The position numbers were made by a program, and so were the translations under genes. 64,000 nucleotides of DNA from Methanofollis tationis (GTDB taxonomy: Archaea; Halobacteriota; Methanomicrobia; Methanomicrobiales; Methanofollaceae): contig NZ_JABXWR010000001.1 of NCBI RefSeq assembly GCF_013377755.1, forward strand, positions 1,623,104 through 1,687,103. Direction: 5' to 3'. The notes beneath the pieces are model-generated. The model made no database searches. It had not been told where the DNA came from and saw nothing but the letters and a program-made list of their open reading frames with translations. Below are positions 15,377 through 23,142 of the stretch, piece after piece (the first letter of the stretch is position 1; every line of letters begins with the position of its first letter).

Positions 15377-15621
15377 TCCCACCCGAGTCCGAGACCGACG
15401 CCCCGGTCAGGATGGTACAGGGGACGAACGGCTACGGGAGCATCGGTTACCGTGGACCCTGCCCGCCGCCGGGCGAGACGCACCGCTACTATTTCAGAAT
15501 TTACGCCCTGGACTCTTTCCTGGCGCTCCCGCCGGGCTCGGGGCAGCACGATCTTGTGGCGGCGATGCAGGGGCATGCCACGGCATATGGCGAGACCTTC
15601 GCGATGTACAGGCGGCCGTAA
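15377..15621 (+). pseudogene. YbhB/YbcL-family (PEBP) protein, 3' part (interrupted by IS)
   Basis: This is the second half of the gene begun at 13869. It reads GTNGYGSIGYRGPCPPPG, HRYYFRIYALDSFLALPPG and HATAYGETFAMYRRP to the stop at 15621. GYRGPCPPPG...HRY is the ligand-pocket signature of this family. The half has no start of its own. Confidence 0.85.
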
Positions 15622-15655
15622 CCTTCGTCGCCGAACCGCAAAAAAGAGTTCTGGT

Positions 15656-16078
15656 TTAGATATTAGGGCTCCCGCTCTTGATCACGGCGGCGATCCGCTC
15701 CATCTCCACCGCCAGCAGGCGGATGACGTCGTCGACCGTGATGATCCCGACCAGGGAACCCCCCTCATCGGTCACCGGCACCCTTCGCACCCCTTTCTTC
15801 CGGATCGCTTCGAGCGCCTCGTACAGCCCGGTCGAGTCCGGGAGCGCGAGCAGGTCGGCGGTCATCACCGCACGCACCGGGATCCCTTTCGGGTCACGTC
15901 CTGCGGCGGTGACCCGGACGGTGATATCGCGGTCTGTGACGATACCCACCGGCTTTTTGCCCTCGACCACGACGACGCTTCCCACATTCTGCTCTGCCAT
16001 GATGCCTGCAACGTCATAGACCGGCGTCTCCGGCGGGACGCTCACCACCGGCGCCTGGCAGCATTCTATCAATGTCAT
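15656..16078 (-). CDS. CBS-domain pair protein
   Basis: This 140-residue protein is composed of two CBS domains: the first ends VVVEGKKPVGIVTDRDITVRV, the second GVRRVPVTDEGGSLVGIITVDDVIRLL. Such pairs bind adenine nucleotides and act as energy or ligand sensors. The start at 16078 is preceded by GGAGGGGAG; longer in-frame starts would run into the divergent kinase gene. It stands alone, convergent with the broken PEBP gene and divergent from the Clp1-like gene. An AT-rich patch at 16113-16124 probably carries promoters for both divergent genes. Confidence 0.9.
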   Translation of the reverse strand: MTLIECCQAPVVSVPPETPVYDVAGIMAEQNVGSVVVVEGKKPVGIVTDRDITVRVTAAGRDPKGIPVRAVMTADLLALPDSTGLYEALEAIRKKGVRRVPVTDEGGSLVGIITVDDVIRLLAVEMERIAAVIKSGSPNI

Positions 16079-16149
16079 GCTTCTCCCCTCCGATGGACCA
16101 TGTGTGGGAAAGAGGATATTTGAAGATACCGCACGCCTACCTCGTTCAG

Positions 16150-16929
16150 ATGATCGTCCCCCACCCTTTATGGGATGCGCTTCTTCCCCTCCTCTCAGGC
16201 ACCGTCTATCTGATCGGGGCTGGGAACTGCGGGAAATCAACCCTTGCACGATGGCTCTCTGAGAGATGCGGTGACGCCGCCCTGCTCGACGGCGACGCCG
16301 GCCAGCCGACGCTGGGGCCGCCCGGCACCCTCGGGCTTGCCCTGCCCTGTGGCGGCAGGCGTCGCCGGTTCGTTGGCGCTCTCACGCCGTCGATGGCGCC
16401 GCTCGCCACGCTCTCTGGTCTTCGCCTCCTCCTCGACGCCGCATATGCGGCGGGTGCTGCCACCGTGATCGTGGACCCGTGCGGGTATATCAGGGGCGAA
16501 GGGGGCCGGGAGTTCCAGCGCCGCTCGATCGAGGTGCTCAGTCCAGACCACATCGTCGCTGTCGGGCGGGATGCGGAGATCGATCTGGTGCTCTCCCTCT
16601 TTTCCTGCCGCACCGGCCTCTCGATTCACCGGCTCCCGGTCTCGCCCCATGCGCGGCGGCGCTCGCAGGCGGCGCGGCGCCGGTACCGCGAGGAACGGTT
16701 TGCGGACTGGATGGCCGACGCCCGTCCCCTCACCCTGCCCGGTGTCCTCAGGGCCGGGGTCTTCCCGGACCGGCCTGAAGGATATTTTGCCGGCCTCTGC
16801 GACGGCGACGGCTGGATGCTCACCGCCGGGGTGATCCTCGGGGATGCGGACGGGGAGATCTGCCTTCTGGCCCCGCCCTCGCTGCCCGGCAGGGCGGCGT
16901 ATATTGAGGTAGGGAGGTTCAGGCCGTAA
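16150..16929 (+). CDS. Clp1/Grc3-family polynucleotide 5'-hydroxyl kinase
   Basis: This roughly 259-residue protein has the Clp1/Grc3 P-loop GAGNCGKSTLARWL, then DGDAGQPTLGPPGTLGL, the characteristic DxDxGQ...GPPG stretch after the Walker A motif. Archaeal members phosphorylate 5'-hydroxyl ends of RNA or DNA in RNA processing or repair. The ATG at 16150 is preferred because it lies about 26 bp after the TATA-like GATATTT at 16114. An ATG at 16093 is possible but leaves almost no promoter space. The C-terminal part (ending ICLLAPPSLPGRAAYIEVGRF) is the usual small beta domain. Confidence 0.85.
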   Translation: MIVPHPLWDALLPLLSGTVYLIGAGNCGKSTLARWLSERCGDAALLDGDAGQPTLGPPGTLGLALPCGGRRRRFVGALTPSMAPLATLSGLRLLLDAAYAAGAATVIVDPCGYIRGEGGREFQRRSIEVLSPDHIVAVGRDAEIDLVLSLFSCRTGLSIHRLPVSPHARRRSQAARRRYREERFADWMADARPLTLPGVLRAGVFPDRPEGYFAGLCDGDGWMLTAGVILGDADGEICLLAPPSLPGRAAYIEVGRFRP

Positions 16930-17024
16930 TTTTCGCCCCTGCCATCGGCGTTTCGCAGTGCGGGCCAGGAAGAGGAACTGTTCCCATAAACTATTTTCCC
17001 GGGCGGGATGAAATTCTATCATTT

Positions 17025-17381
17025 ATGGAAGATCAACGTGTGGCGATCACAGAACGCCCTGCAGGGGATACCTCCGTCATCTCCATCGTGGGGAGACTCG
17101 ATGCCACCTCGTCGTCGTCGGCGTCTCTCGCTCTTGAGCAGAGCATCTCGCAGGGAAAACATGCGATCATCCTTGACCTCTCGGATCTCGCCTATACCAG
17201 TTCCTCCGGTCTGCGGGTGTTTCTTGCGGCGCTCAAGCAGATGCGCAAGGCCGGAGGGGAGGTGCTGATCGCCCGCCCGAACCCGCACGTGATGGAGGTC
17301 TTTACGATCGCCGGCTTCGACCGGATCATTCCCATCTACGAGAGCGTCGACGAAGCGCTTGCCGCAGCAGAAAAAGCATGA
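17025..17381 (+). CDS. STAS-domain protein (anti-sigma-factor-antagonist type)
   Basis: This 118-residue STAS domain has the pattern ISIVGRLDATSSSSAS, IILDLSDLAYTSSSGLRVFL and NPHVMEVFTIAGFDRIIPIY. The serine stretch in YTSSSGLRVF is where bacterial SpoIIAA-like proteins are phosphorylated. Archaea lack the sigma factors those proteins control, so the partner must be different. It is convergent with the histidine kinase gene, with 1 bp between the stop codons. No serine kinase of the SpoIIAB type is visible in the window. Confidence 0.9.
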   Translation: MEDQRVAITERPAGDTSVISIVGRLDATSSSSASLALEQSISQGKHAIILDLSDLAYTSSSGLRVFLAALKQMRKAGGEVLIARPNPHVMEVFTIAGFDRIIPIYESVDEALAAAEKA

Positions 17382-17382
17382 T

Positions 17383-18885
17383 TCAGGGGACGACCTTTTT
17401 CAGGGTGAAACAAAATGCGGCGCCCTCTTCCGACCGACCCGGCACCCGGTCTCCCGCCCGGATCGCCCCGCCGTAGCGCTTCACCAGCATGGCGGCGATG
17501 AAGAGGCCCATGCCCCGCCCGGGCTTCGAAGGATCGCTCCGGAAAAAGCGCTCGAATACTTTTTCTTTCTGGTGATCCGGGATCCCCGGGCCGTTGTCGG
17601 CGATGCAGATGCCGACCGCCTCGTCCTCGTCTCTGATCGAGAGCGTGATCGAGACATCGGGGCCGCCGAACTTGACGCTGTTTCCGATGAGGTTGACGAA
17701 GACCTGGCCGAGGAGATCGTCGGCGAGCACAGTGGCTTCGGTCCCGTCGTAGGCGATCGCAACGCCGGGCATATGTGCGATCGCCGTCGCGATCACCCGG
17801 CCCAGCGAGACCGGGATCAGGGCGGCCTCCCCGCCCCTGCATGTCCTGAGGATCCGCACCTCCTCGATGATCCCGCTGCTCTGCCTGATCCCCTGCAGGC
17901 ACCGGTCGGCGAAGGTGCGCTGTTCTCCTGAGATCTCTTCCCTGAGGAGGTCGAGATATCCCATCGCCACGCTGTTTGCGTTGTTGATGTCGTGGATCAT
18001 CACGTCGAGGTAGAACTCGGCTTCGGCCTTTGCAGCGGCGAGTTCCTCGGCAAGGGCGGCCTTGTGGATGACGCCGCCGACCTCGCGGCCGATCGCCTCG
18101 AGGCTCTCCTGCTCGATCGGGGTGAAGGGGTGGAAGTCAGAACTTGCGATGGCGAGGGCGCCGAGGACCGTGCCGTCGGGAACGCTGACCGGAACGATGG
18201 CGCGGGAATAGACGCCGAGTTCTCCCTCTTCGTGGGCGACCTCGAGATAGGCCTCGCTGTAGTCGGGGCGTCCCTGATGAAAGACCGCCAGCATCTCCGG
18301 GGCCGCTATCGCCAGATCGACGGATTCCGGGAAGTACAGGGTATAAAGGCCATACCATGCCCTGAGGTTGGCGGAACCTCTTTTTTTGTCTGAGAGATAG
18401 ATGGCCCCTGCGTCGAAGTCCAGCAGTTCCACCGTCTTTTGTACGACCGCCGTCAGGGTGTCTTGGAGGGAGGAGGAGGATGTGGTCGACCTGAGGATGT
18501 CGAGGACGATCCCGAGCTGACGGTTGAGCCGCTCGGCGCGATCCTCTTCAGACAGGCGTCCGCTGACGCTCGAAAGGGCGATCAGCAGCCTTTCCTCCTC
18601 TCCCCCGCTCAGCAGGCTTCCCCATGCCTCGAAGGTATGGTTTCCGGTGGTGATGCGGCTCAGGGCTGAGCCGCGAGCGCGAATCTCGTTGATAAATTCT
18701 GCGATCGCCTGATCTGAAAGAATTCCGCCTCCGATCTCCCCGAGTCGGCAGGCGCCGGGATCGGAACCCCTGCAAAATGCAGCCCTGAAACGGGCGTTCG
18801 TCTGGACGAGGCGTCCTTCCCGGCCCAGCACCATCAGGGGGAGACACACCGGCTCCAGAGCCTCGCCGACGTCGTTTATCTTCAA
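17383..18885 (-). CDS. Sensor histidine kinase with PAS-like and GAF domains
   Basis: This 500-residue soluble kinase has no membrane segment. The first 110 residues look PAS-like (LPLMVLGREGRLVQTNARFR). A GAF domain follows (VELLDFDAGAIYLSDKKRG through VLGALAIASSDFHPFTPIEQ). The phospho-acceptor region is DVMIHDINNANSVAMGYLDLL, with HDINN in place of the bacterial HELR. The ATPase domain has NLIGNSVKFGG (N box), CIADNGPGIP (G1) and GRGMGLFIAAM (G2). It probably senses an intracellular ligand. No response regulator is adjacent. Confidence 0.92.
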   Translation of the reverse strand: MKINDVGEALEPVCLPLMVLGREGRLVQTNARFRAAFCRGSDPGACRLGEIGGGILSDQAIAEFINEIRARGSALSRITTGNHTFEAWGSLLSGGEEERLLIALSSVSGRLSEEDRAERLNRQLGIVLDILRSTTSSSSLQDTLTAVVQKTVELLDFDAGAIYLSDKKRGSANLRAWYGLYTLYFPESVDLAIAAPEMLAVFHQGRPDYSEAYLEVAHEEGELGVYSRAIVPVSVPDGTVLGALAIASSDFHPFTPIEQESLEAIGREVGGVIHKAALAEELAAAKAEAEFYLDVMIHDINNANSVAMGYLDLLREEISGEQRTFADRCLQGIRQSSGIIEEVRILRTCRGGEAALIPVSLGRVIATAIAHMPGVAIAYDGTEATVLADDLLGQVFVNLIGNSVKFGGPDVSITLSIRDEDEAVGICIADNGPGIPDHQKEKVFERFFRSDPSKPGRGMGLFIAAMLVKRYGGAIRAGDRVPGRSEEGAAFCFTLKKVVP

Positions 18886-19010
18886 TCGCCTTCCTCTGGC
18901 TGATAGGTCTCCGTCCAGGCACCTAATAGTATCGCAATGTGCGTGTGGATCGCTCTGTCAGGCGTGGCCGCGCCAGATCCTGTGCCGCCGCAGGCTTCCT
19001 GCCCTGGGGG

Positions 19011-20510
19011 TCAGAAGTCCCGGTCGAAAGGCCAGAGCCCGGCCCGCCAGAGGGGGGCCGCAATTGCCCCTCTGATTCCGGGCGGGGGATTTATTGGCAC
19101 GGCAAGGAGTTCGGGCCAGAGCGCCTTGATGATCCCATGCTCGATCAGGGGGTGCCGCGATCCCCGGCACCGCCCCTCCACCGAGAACCCGGCGGCGATC
19201 AACTCCCTGGAGTTCCAGGGGACGAGCACCTCCTGGACGATGTCCCACTCCAGCTGCCCGGCCCCCTGCCACCGCGCCATCCGCTGCTCCTGAAAGAAGA
19301 GGTCGAGGATGTGGACCCCTGAACGGGCTGATGCCTCCCGCGCCTCTGATAGCCAGCGATCGAGGTGCTCGATCGTCATCCGATTGCTCTTCATCGGGCC
19401 AAGATCCCCGATCTCTGCCAGAAGTTCGCCGGTGCACTCCTGGTCCCAGGCGCGCCGATACAGGCATTTGAGAATCCCGCTGCCGTTACCCTTGATGCAG
19501 ACCCTATCCTGGGGGTAGTGATCGTACATCCCGCGGGCGATCGCCCCCCAGCCCTCGTGCGCCTCCGGGGCGTTTCTCCTGTAGATCTCAGCAAAATCGG
19601 CGCCCATGGACTCAGGGCAGGTGATCAGGTGGTGCTCCAGCCCGAGCCCGGTGATAAGGTTCCTGGAAACGTATATGTCAGGCGTTTTTACGGTTTTATT
19701 GTAATAGATCATCGTGAAATAGAAGATCTTCGGGCTGATGCCCCTGCAGGCGCTCAGGATGGTCCTCGAGTCCCAGCCCGCGGTGACGGTGTGTGCGAGA
19801 TCGAACCGTTTTGAGGCGCTCTCGATCATGCCCACAAGAACGCTCGCATATTTCCGGGTGCATTCTTCTGCACCGATCCTGTCCGGCCGGCGGTCAGGCC
19901 AGAACCGGTGGACGCTGCGCCTCTTCAGGTCCAGGTAGCGGTTCGGCAGCAGGTGTTTTATGCCGCTGTAGGGCGAGAGATCGCCCGGCCACCAGTATTC
20001 GAGGGCCTCGCGGTATTCAGGTGCCCCGACAAGTCGCTCCATCACCTCAGGGTCAGGGTCCAGGCCCAGCTCCTCGGCGATCATGCCGGGCTGGGAGGCG
20101 CACCAGAGGTCCGGGAGGGCTTCGGTCGTATGGACGACCTGCCTGAGCCCCATCGGATCGTTCATCAGCCAGGTCTCGTCAGGATCGGCATAGATGAGGG
20201 CCCATCTCCCGCCGAGCGCCTCGGTGAGCCGAAATAGATCGGTCGGCCGGACAATCTCTTCCAGGATACCCTGCAGAATGGCGGCGTTGTCCAGATCCGG
20301 GTGATAGGGATCGAGCAGGTAGCCGAGGAGGAGAAGTTTCCGGTCCCCATTCTCTGCCACCGTGACCGGCAGGTCGGGGTGGGCCGTTACGCAGAGGCCG
20401 TCGGCGACGGCATGCCTCTTCCAGGTATCGTATCTCTCCACAAAGCGGGGCCCCAGGATAAACTGACGCCGATACAGGAGTCTGGTATATTCTGATTCGG
20501 TAAAAGACAT
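19011..20510 (-). CDS. Asparagine-synthase-like protein lacking the amidotransferase cysteine
   Basis: This 499-residue protein has an N-terminal domain with class II amidotransferase-like features (LLGYLLDPYHP, GGRWALIYADPDETWLMND) but begins MSFTESEY with no Cys2. The C-terminal half has the adenylating PP-loop as TAGWDSRTILSA instead of SGGxDS. It then continues FYFTMIYY and RNLITGLGLEHHLI. Members like this are found in surface polysaccharide and peptide-modification clusters, where they form amides with ammonia or another amine. No such cluster is adjacent, so the substrate is unknown. The gene is AT-richer upstream, with several TATA-like elements between 20575 and 20595. Confidence 0.8.
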   Translation of the reverse strand: MSFTESEYTRLLYRRQFILGPRFVERYDTWKRHAVADGLCVTAHPDLPVTVAENGDRKLLLLGYLLDPYHPDLDNAAILQGILEEIVRPTDLFRLTEALGGRWALIYADPDETWLMNDPMGLRQVVHTTEALPDLWCASQPGMIAEELGLDPDPEVMERLVGAPEYREALEYWWPGDLSPYSGIKHLLPNRYLDLKRRSVHRFWPDRRPDRIGAEECTRKYASVLVGMIESASKRFDLAHTVTAGWDSRTILSACRGISPKIFYFTMIYYNKTVKTPDIYVSRNLITGLGLEHHLITCPESMGADFAEIYRRNAPEAHEGWGAIARGMYDHYPQDRVCIKGNGSGILKCLYRRAWDQECTGELLAEIGDLGPMKSNRMTIEHLDRWLSEAREASARSGVHILDLFFQEQRMARWQGAGQLEWDIVQEVLVPWNSRELIAAGFSVEGRCRGSRHPLIEHGIIKALWPELLAVPINPPPGIRGAIAAPLWRAGLWPFDRDF

Positions 20511-20559
20511 GGCAGATCACCGGACGGCTTTCCCGTGCCGATCGAGATCGACCGTACCG

Positions 20560-20757
20560 TCAGTGCCGCCATATTCTTGTATTATTATAATATGTTTTGG
20601 TCGGGTTGGAGATCGGCACCAGGACCATGGACAGAATTTCAGTGAAAGCCGGAAAGATTTCAGGCGTGCACGATCTCTGCAGTTCCTGTTCATAACTATA
20701 GAGATGTCGGGTTTGGCTATAATGTTCGTCGATAACCTTCTTGTCCTCGCTGGTCAA
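20560..20757 (-). CDS. Possible small ORF upstream of the asparagine-synthase-like gene
   Basis: A 65-codon frame with a TTG start gives SEDKKVIDEHYSQTRHLYSY and a neutral C-terminal half. The first half reads like a real protein, but no ribosome-binding site precedes it, base composition is lower in GC than the neighbours, and its 3' end overlaps the TATA elements of the next gene. It may be a gene remnant. Confidence 0.2.
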   Translation of the reverse strand: MTSEDKKVIDEHYSQTRHLYSYEQELQRSCTPEIFPAFTEILSMVLVPISNPTKTYYNNTRIWRH

Positions 20758-20774
20758 GACTGACGTGAATCACC

Positions 20775-21164
20775 ATGGCTCAGGTATATCCGGAATATAT
20801 CGGCATCGGTCTTTCGCCTTTTTATGACCTGTTTGATGAACTTGGCGAGGGGATTTGCATCCACGATGGGGAGGGGGCGATCCTCTGGTCGAACAGACGC
20901 CTTGAAGACCTTGCCGGATGCCCCGCGGGCTCGCTCGCCGGTCTGGATGCCGCCCTCTTTATTTCATCGCATTTCCTCCCGGAGCGTCAGAAACAAGAGA
21001 TCTTTGAGGGGTTGCTCAGGACCGCCTTTCTCAACGGTCTGCAGATCAGGGGATTGCGGTGCTCCCTTGAAGGGGCAAGGGGGTGTCAGATCGAGTATTC
21101 GAGCCATGTGATGGGGAGGGGGCCGTTCGCAGGGCTGAGGCTCGACCGCTTCAGGGAGGTGTGA
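20775..21164 (+). CDS. Stand-alone PAS-domain protein A
   Basis: This 129-residue protein consists of one PAS domain and nothing else: FYDLFDELGEGICIHDGEGAILWSNRRLEDLAG followed by a helical middle and a beta segment ending CQIEYSSHVMGRGPFAGLRL. No kinase, effector or membrane segment is attached. A paralogue lies 200 bp downstream. The two are separately promoted, with an AT-rich TATA region before each. A role as an adaptor or ligand sensor feeding the histidine kinase at 17383 is possible but unproven. Confidence 0.75.
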   Translation: MAQVYPEYIGIGLSPFYDLFDELGEGICIHDGEGAILWSNRRLEDLAGCPAGSLAGLDAALFISSHFLPERQKQEIFEGLLRTAFLNGLQIRGLRCSLEGARGCQIEYSSHVMGRGPFAGLRLDRFREV

Positions 21165-21364
21165 TCTCTGAGTATGGCAGGAATCTCCATAAATATGGTC
21201 CGTCTCCCACGACCCCATGGGACTTTTTCTAATTCGGCTCAAATTCACACCTAATTTTATAATGGGATGGCATAGGTGCTAAAATGTGAAATTAATCCTT
21301 TGCAATTACCAAAAAGGATATATATTATATTAATATTATATCTGCTGTTTGTTGGGGCGATACC

Positions 21365-21808
21365 ATGAGTTGTCTGGAACTGTCTGAAAAAACAGAGACT
21401 GATGTTTCCATTTTTGAACTTTTCAATGAGATGAACGACGGTATCGTGATACAGGAAATAAATGGGAGGTTCCTATGGGCCAACGAGGCGATGGGTGAGA
21501 TCATCGGCATCCCGCATTCCATGATCGTCGGTATGGACGCGGTTGATTTTTTCAGCGTATATTTCTCGCCGGTGCAACAGAACCAGAAACTCTTCATCAA
21601 TCTTCTTAAAAATACGTTTAAATATAATTTGAGCCTGAATCATGTTCTTTGTAACCTGAAATACTCTCCCGGCAGACTTTTTGAATATTCCACCAGGGTT
21701 ATGACCACTCACATGACCTCTGGCCTTAGAATGAATATCTTCAGGATCAGTGGCGGCTCAACGTCTGCTGTTTCAGCGGGTGGATACATCTCTTCAACCT
21801 GGAACTAG
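21365..21808 (+). CDS. Stand-alone PAS-domain protein B
   Basis: This 147-residue protein aligns along its length with PAS protein A: IFELFNEMNDGIVIQEINGRF, then FLWANEAMGEIIGI, VGMDAVDFFSVYF, LKNTFKYNLSL and FEYSTRVMTTHM. It has a short N-terminal extension and a serine-rich tail. The gene is notably AT-richer than its neighbours and is preceded by a very AT-rich stretch (21320-21350), suggesting a different history. No output domain is present. Confidence 0.75.
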   Translation: MSCLELSEKTETDVSIFELFNEMNDGIVIQEINGRFLWANEAMGEIIGIPHSMIVGMDAVDFFSVYFSPVQQNQKLFINLLKNTFKYNLSLNHVLCNLKYSPGRLFEYSTRVMTTHMTSGLRMNIFRISGGSTSAVSAGGYISSTWN

Positions 21809-21914
21809 ATCGGGGTGGTGCCTGTCTGACGGTGGAGCAGGGCGCCGGATACGAGCCCGCCTCTCCCCGGCATCATGAGAAGTAACATAACCCTGTCACC
21901 AACACTACTACTGC

Positions 21915-23117
21915 ATGCACATGACCGACGGCACTGTCCCGGCAGGTGAACTCCGGGAACGGATGGCCCGGTTCAGGGCCAGGATGGATGCGGATCATCC
22001 CGAATGGGAACTCGCCGTCTTTTTCGGCAGGATCAACCTCTACTATTTCACCGGCACCATGCAGGACGGCGTCCTGCTTATCCCCCGAGACGGCGAGCCT
22101 GTCTTCCGGGTGCGCCGGAGTTACGAGCGGGCCTGCGACGAGTCTTTCTTCCCCGATATCAGGCCGATGGGCAGCTTCCGCGATGCCGCGGGCGACCTTG
22201 AACACCCGGTCAGGAGCGTACACCTGGAGACGGAAGTGGTGCCGCTCGCCCTGCTGGAGAGGTTCAGGAGATATTTCTCCTTTGACCAGGCGCGATCCCT
22301 CGACCTGCAGGCGGCGAAGGTCAGGGCGATCAAAAGCGCCTATGAACTCGTGTGCATGGAGCAGGCCGGCGAGATTCACCGCCGCGTCCTTGAAGAGCGG
22401 GTGCCCGGTATCCTGCAGGAGGGGATGAGCGAGATGGCATTCATCAGCGCCCTCTATTCGGTCATGATCGAGGAGGGACACCAGGGCGTCGTGCGGTTCG
22501 GCTCCTTCGGCACCGAGATCGGGATCGGGCAGATCGGCTTTGGCGAGAGTTCTCTCTACCCCACCTGTTTCGATGGCCCGGGCGGCAATCGCGGCATGTC
22601 TCCGGCTATTCCTCTCCTCGGGAGCCGCACGAGACGGCTGAAGAAAGGCGACCTCGTCTTTGTGGATGCCGGATGCGGTGTTGCGGGCTATCACACCGAC
22701 AAGACCATGACCTATATGTTCGGTGCCCCGCTCCCTGATGACGCCATCGAGGCACACCGCAGGTGCGTGGAGATCCAGCACCGGATCGCGAGGGAGCTCC
22801 GGCCCGGGGCGGTGCCTTCAGCGATCTACGACGCGGTGATGGCGGACCTGGAACCGGCATTTCTTGAGAACTTTATGGGCTTTGGAACCCGGCGGGTGAA
22901 ATTCCTGGGCCATGGCATCGGCCTCCAGATCGACGAGATCCCGGTGATCGCCCGGGGGTTCGACGAACCCCTGCAGGAGCGCATGGTCCTTGCCCTCGAA
23001 CCCAAGAAGGGGATTGCGGGCGTCGGCATGGTCGGGATCGAGAACACGTTTGTGGTGACGCCTGCAGGGGGCCGGTGCATCACCGGCGACCATCCCGGGC
23101 TGATGCCGGTCTACTGA
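21915..23117 (+). CDS. M24-family Xaa-Pro aminopeptidase-like protein
   Basis: This 400-residue metallopeptidase has the creatinase/aminopeptidase P two-domain form: an N-terminal creatinase-like domain and a pita-bread catalytic domain. All five metal ligands appear in order: VFVDAGCG (Asp), YHTDKTMTY (Asp), [11 protein letters not shown] (His), LALEPKKG (Glu) and VGIENTF (Glu). It would remove N-terminal residues before proline or cleave related amide substrates. A second in-frame ATG at 21921 is an alternative start. A T-tract follows the stop at 23119-23125. Confidence 0.9.
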   Translation: MHMTDGTVPAGELRERMARFRARMDADHPEWELAVFFGRINLYYFTGTMQDGVLLIPRDGEPVFRVRRSYERACDESFFPDIRPMGSFRDAAGDLEHPVRSVHLETEVVPLALLERFRRYFSFDQARSLDLQAAKVRAIKSAYELVCMEQAGEIHRRVLEERVPGILQEGMSEMAFISALYSVMIEEGHQGVVRFGSFGTEIGIGQIGFGESSLYPTCFDGPGGNRGMSPAIPLLGSRTRRLKKGDLVFVDAGCGVAGYHTDKTMTYMFGAPLPDDAIEAHRRCVEIQHRIARELRPGAVPSAIYDAVMADLEPAFLENFMGFGTRRVKFLGHGIGLQIDEIPVIARGFDEPLQERMVLALEPKKGIAGVGMVGIENTFVVTPAGGRCITGDHPGLMPVY

Positions 23118-23142
23118 CTTTTTTTGAAGGGAGAGGGGGTGG

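Noticed and set aside
7540-15383. Composite transposon made of the two IS copies
   Set aside because: Each copy has its own target duplication and the outer flanks do not match, so they inserted independently.
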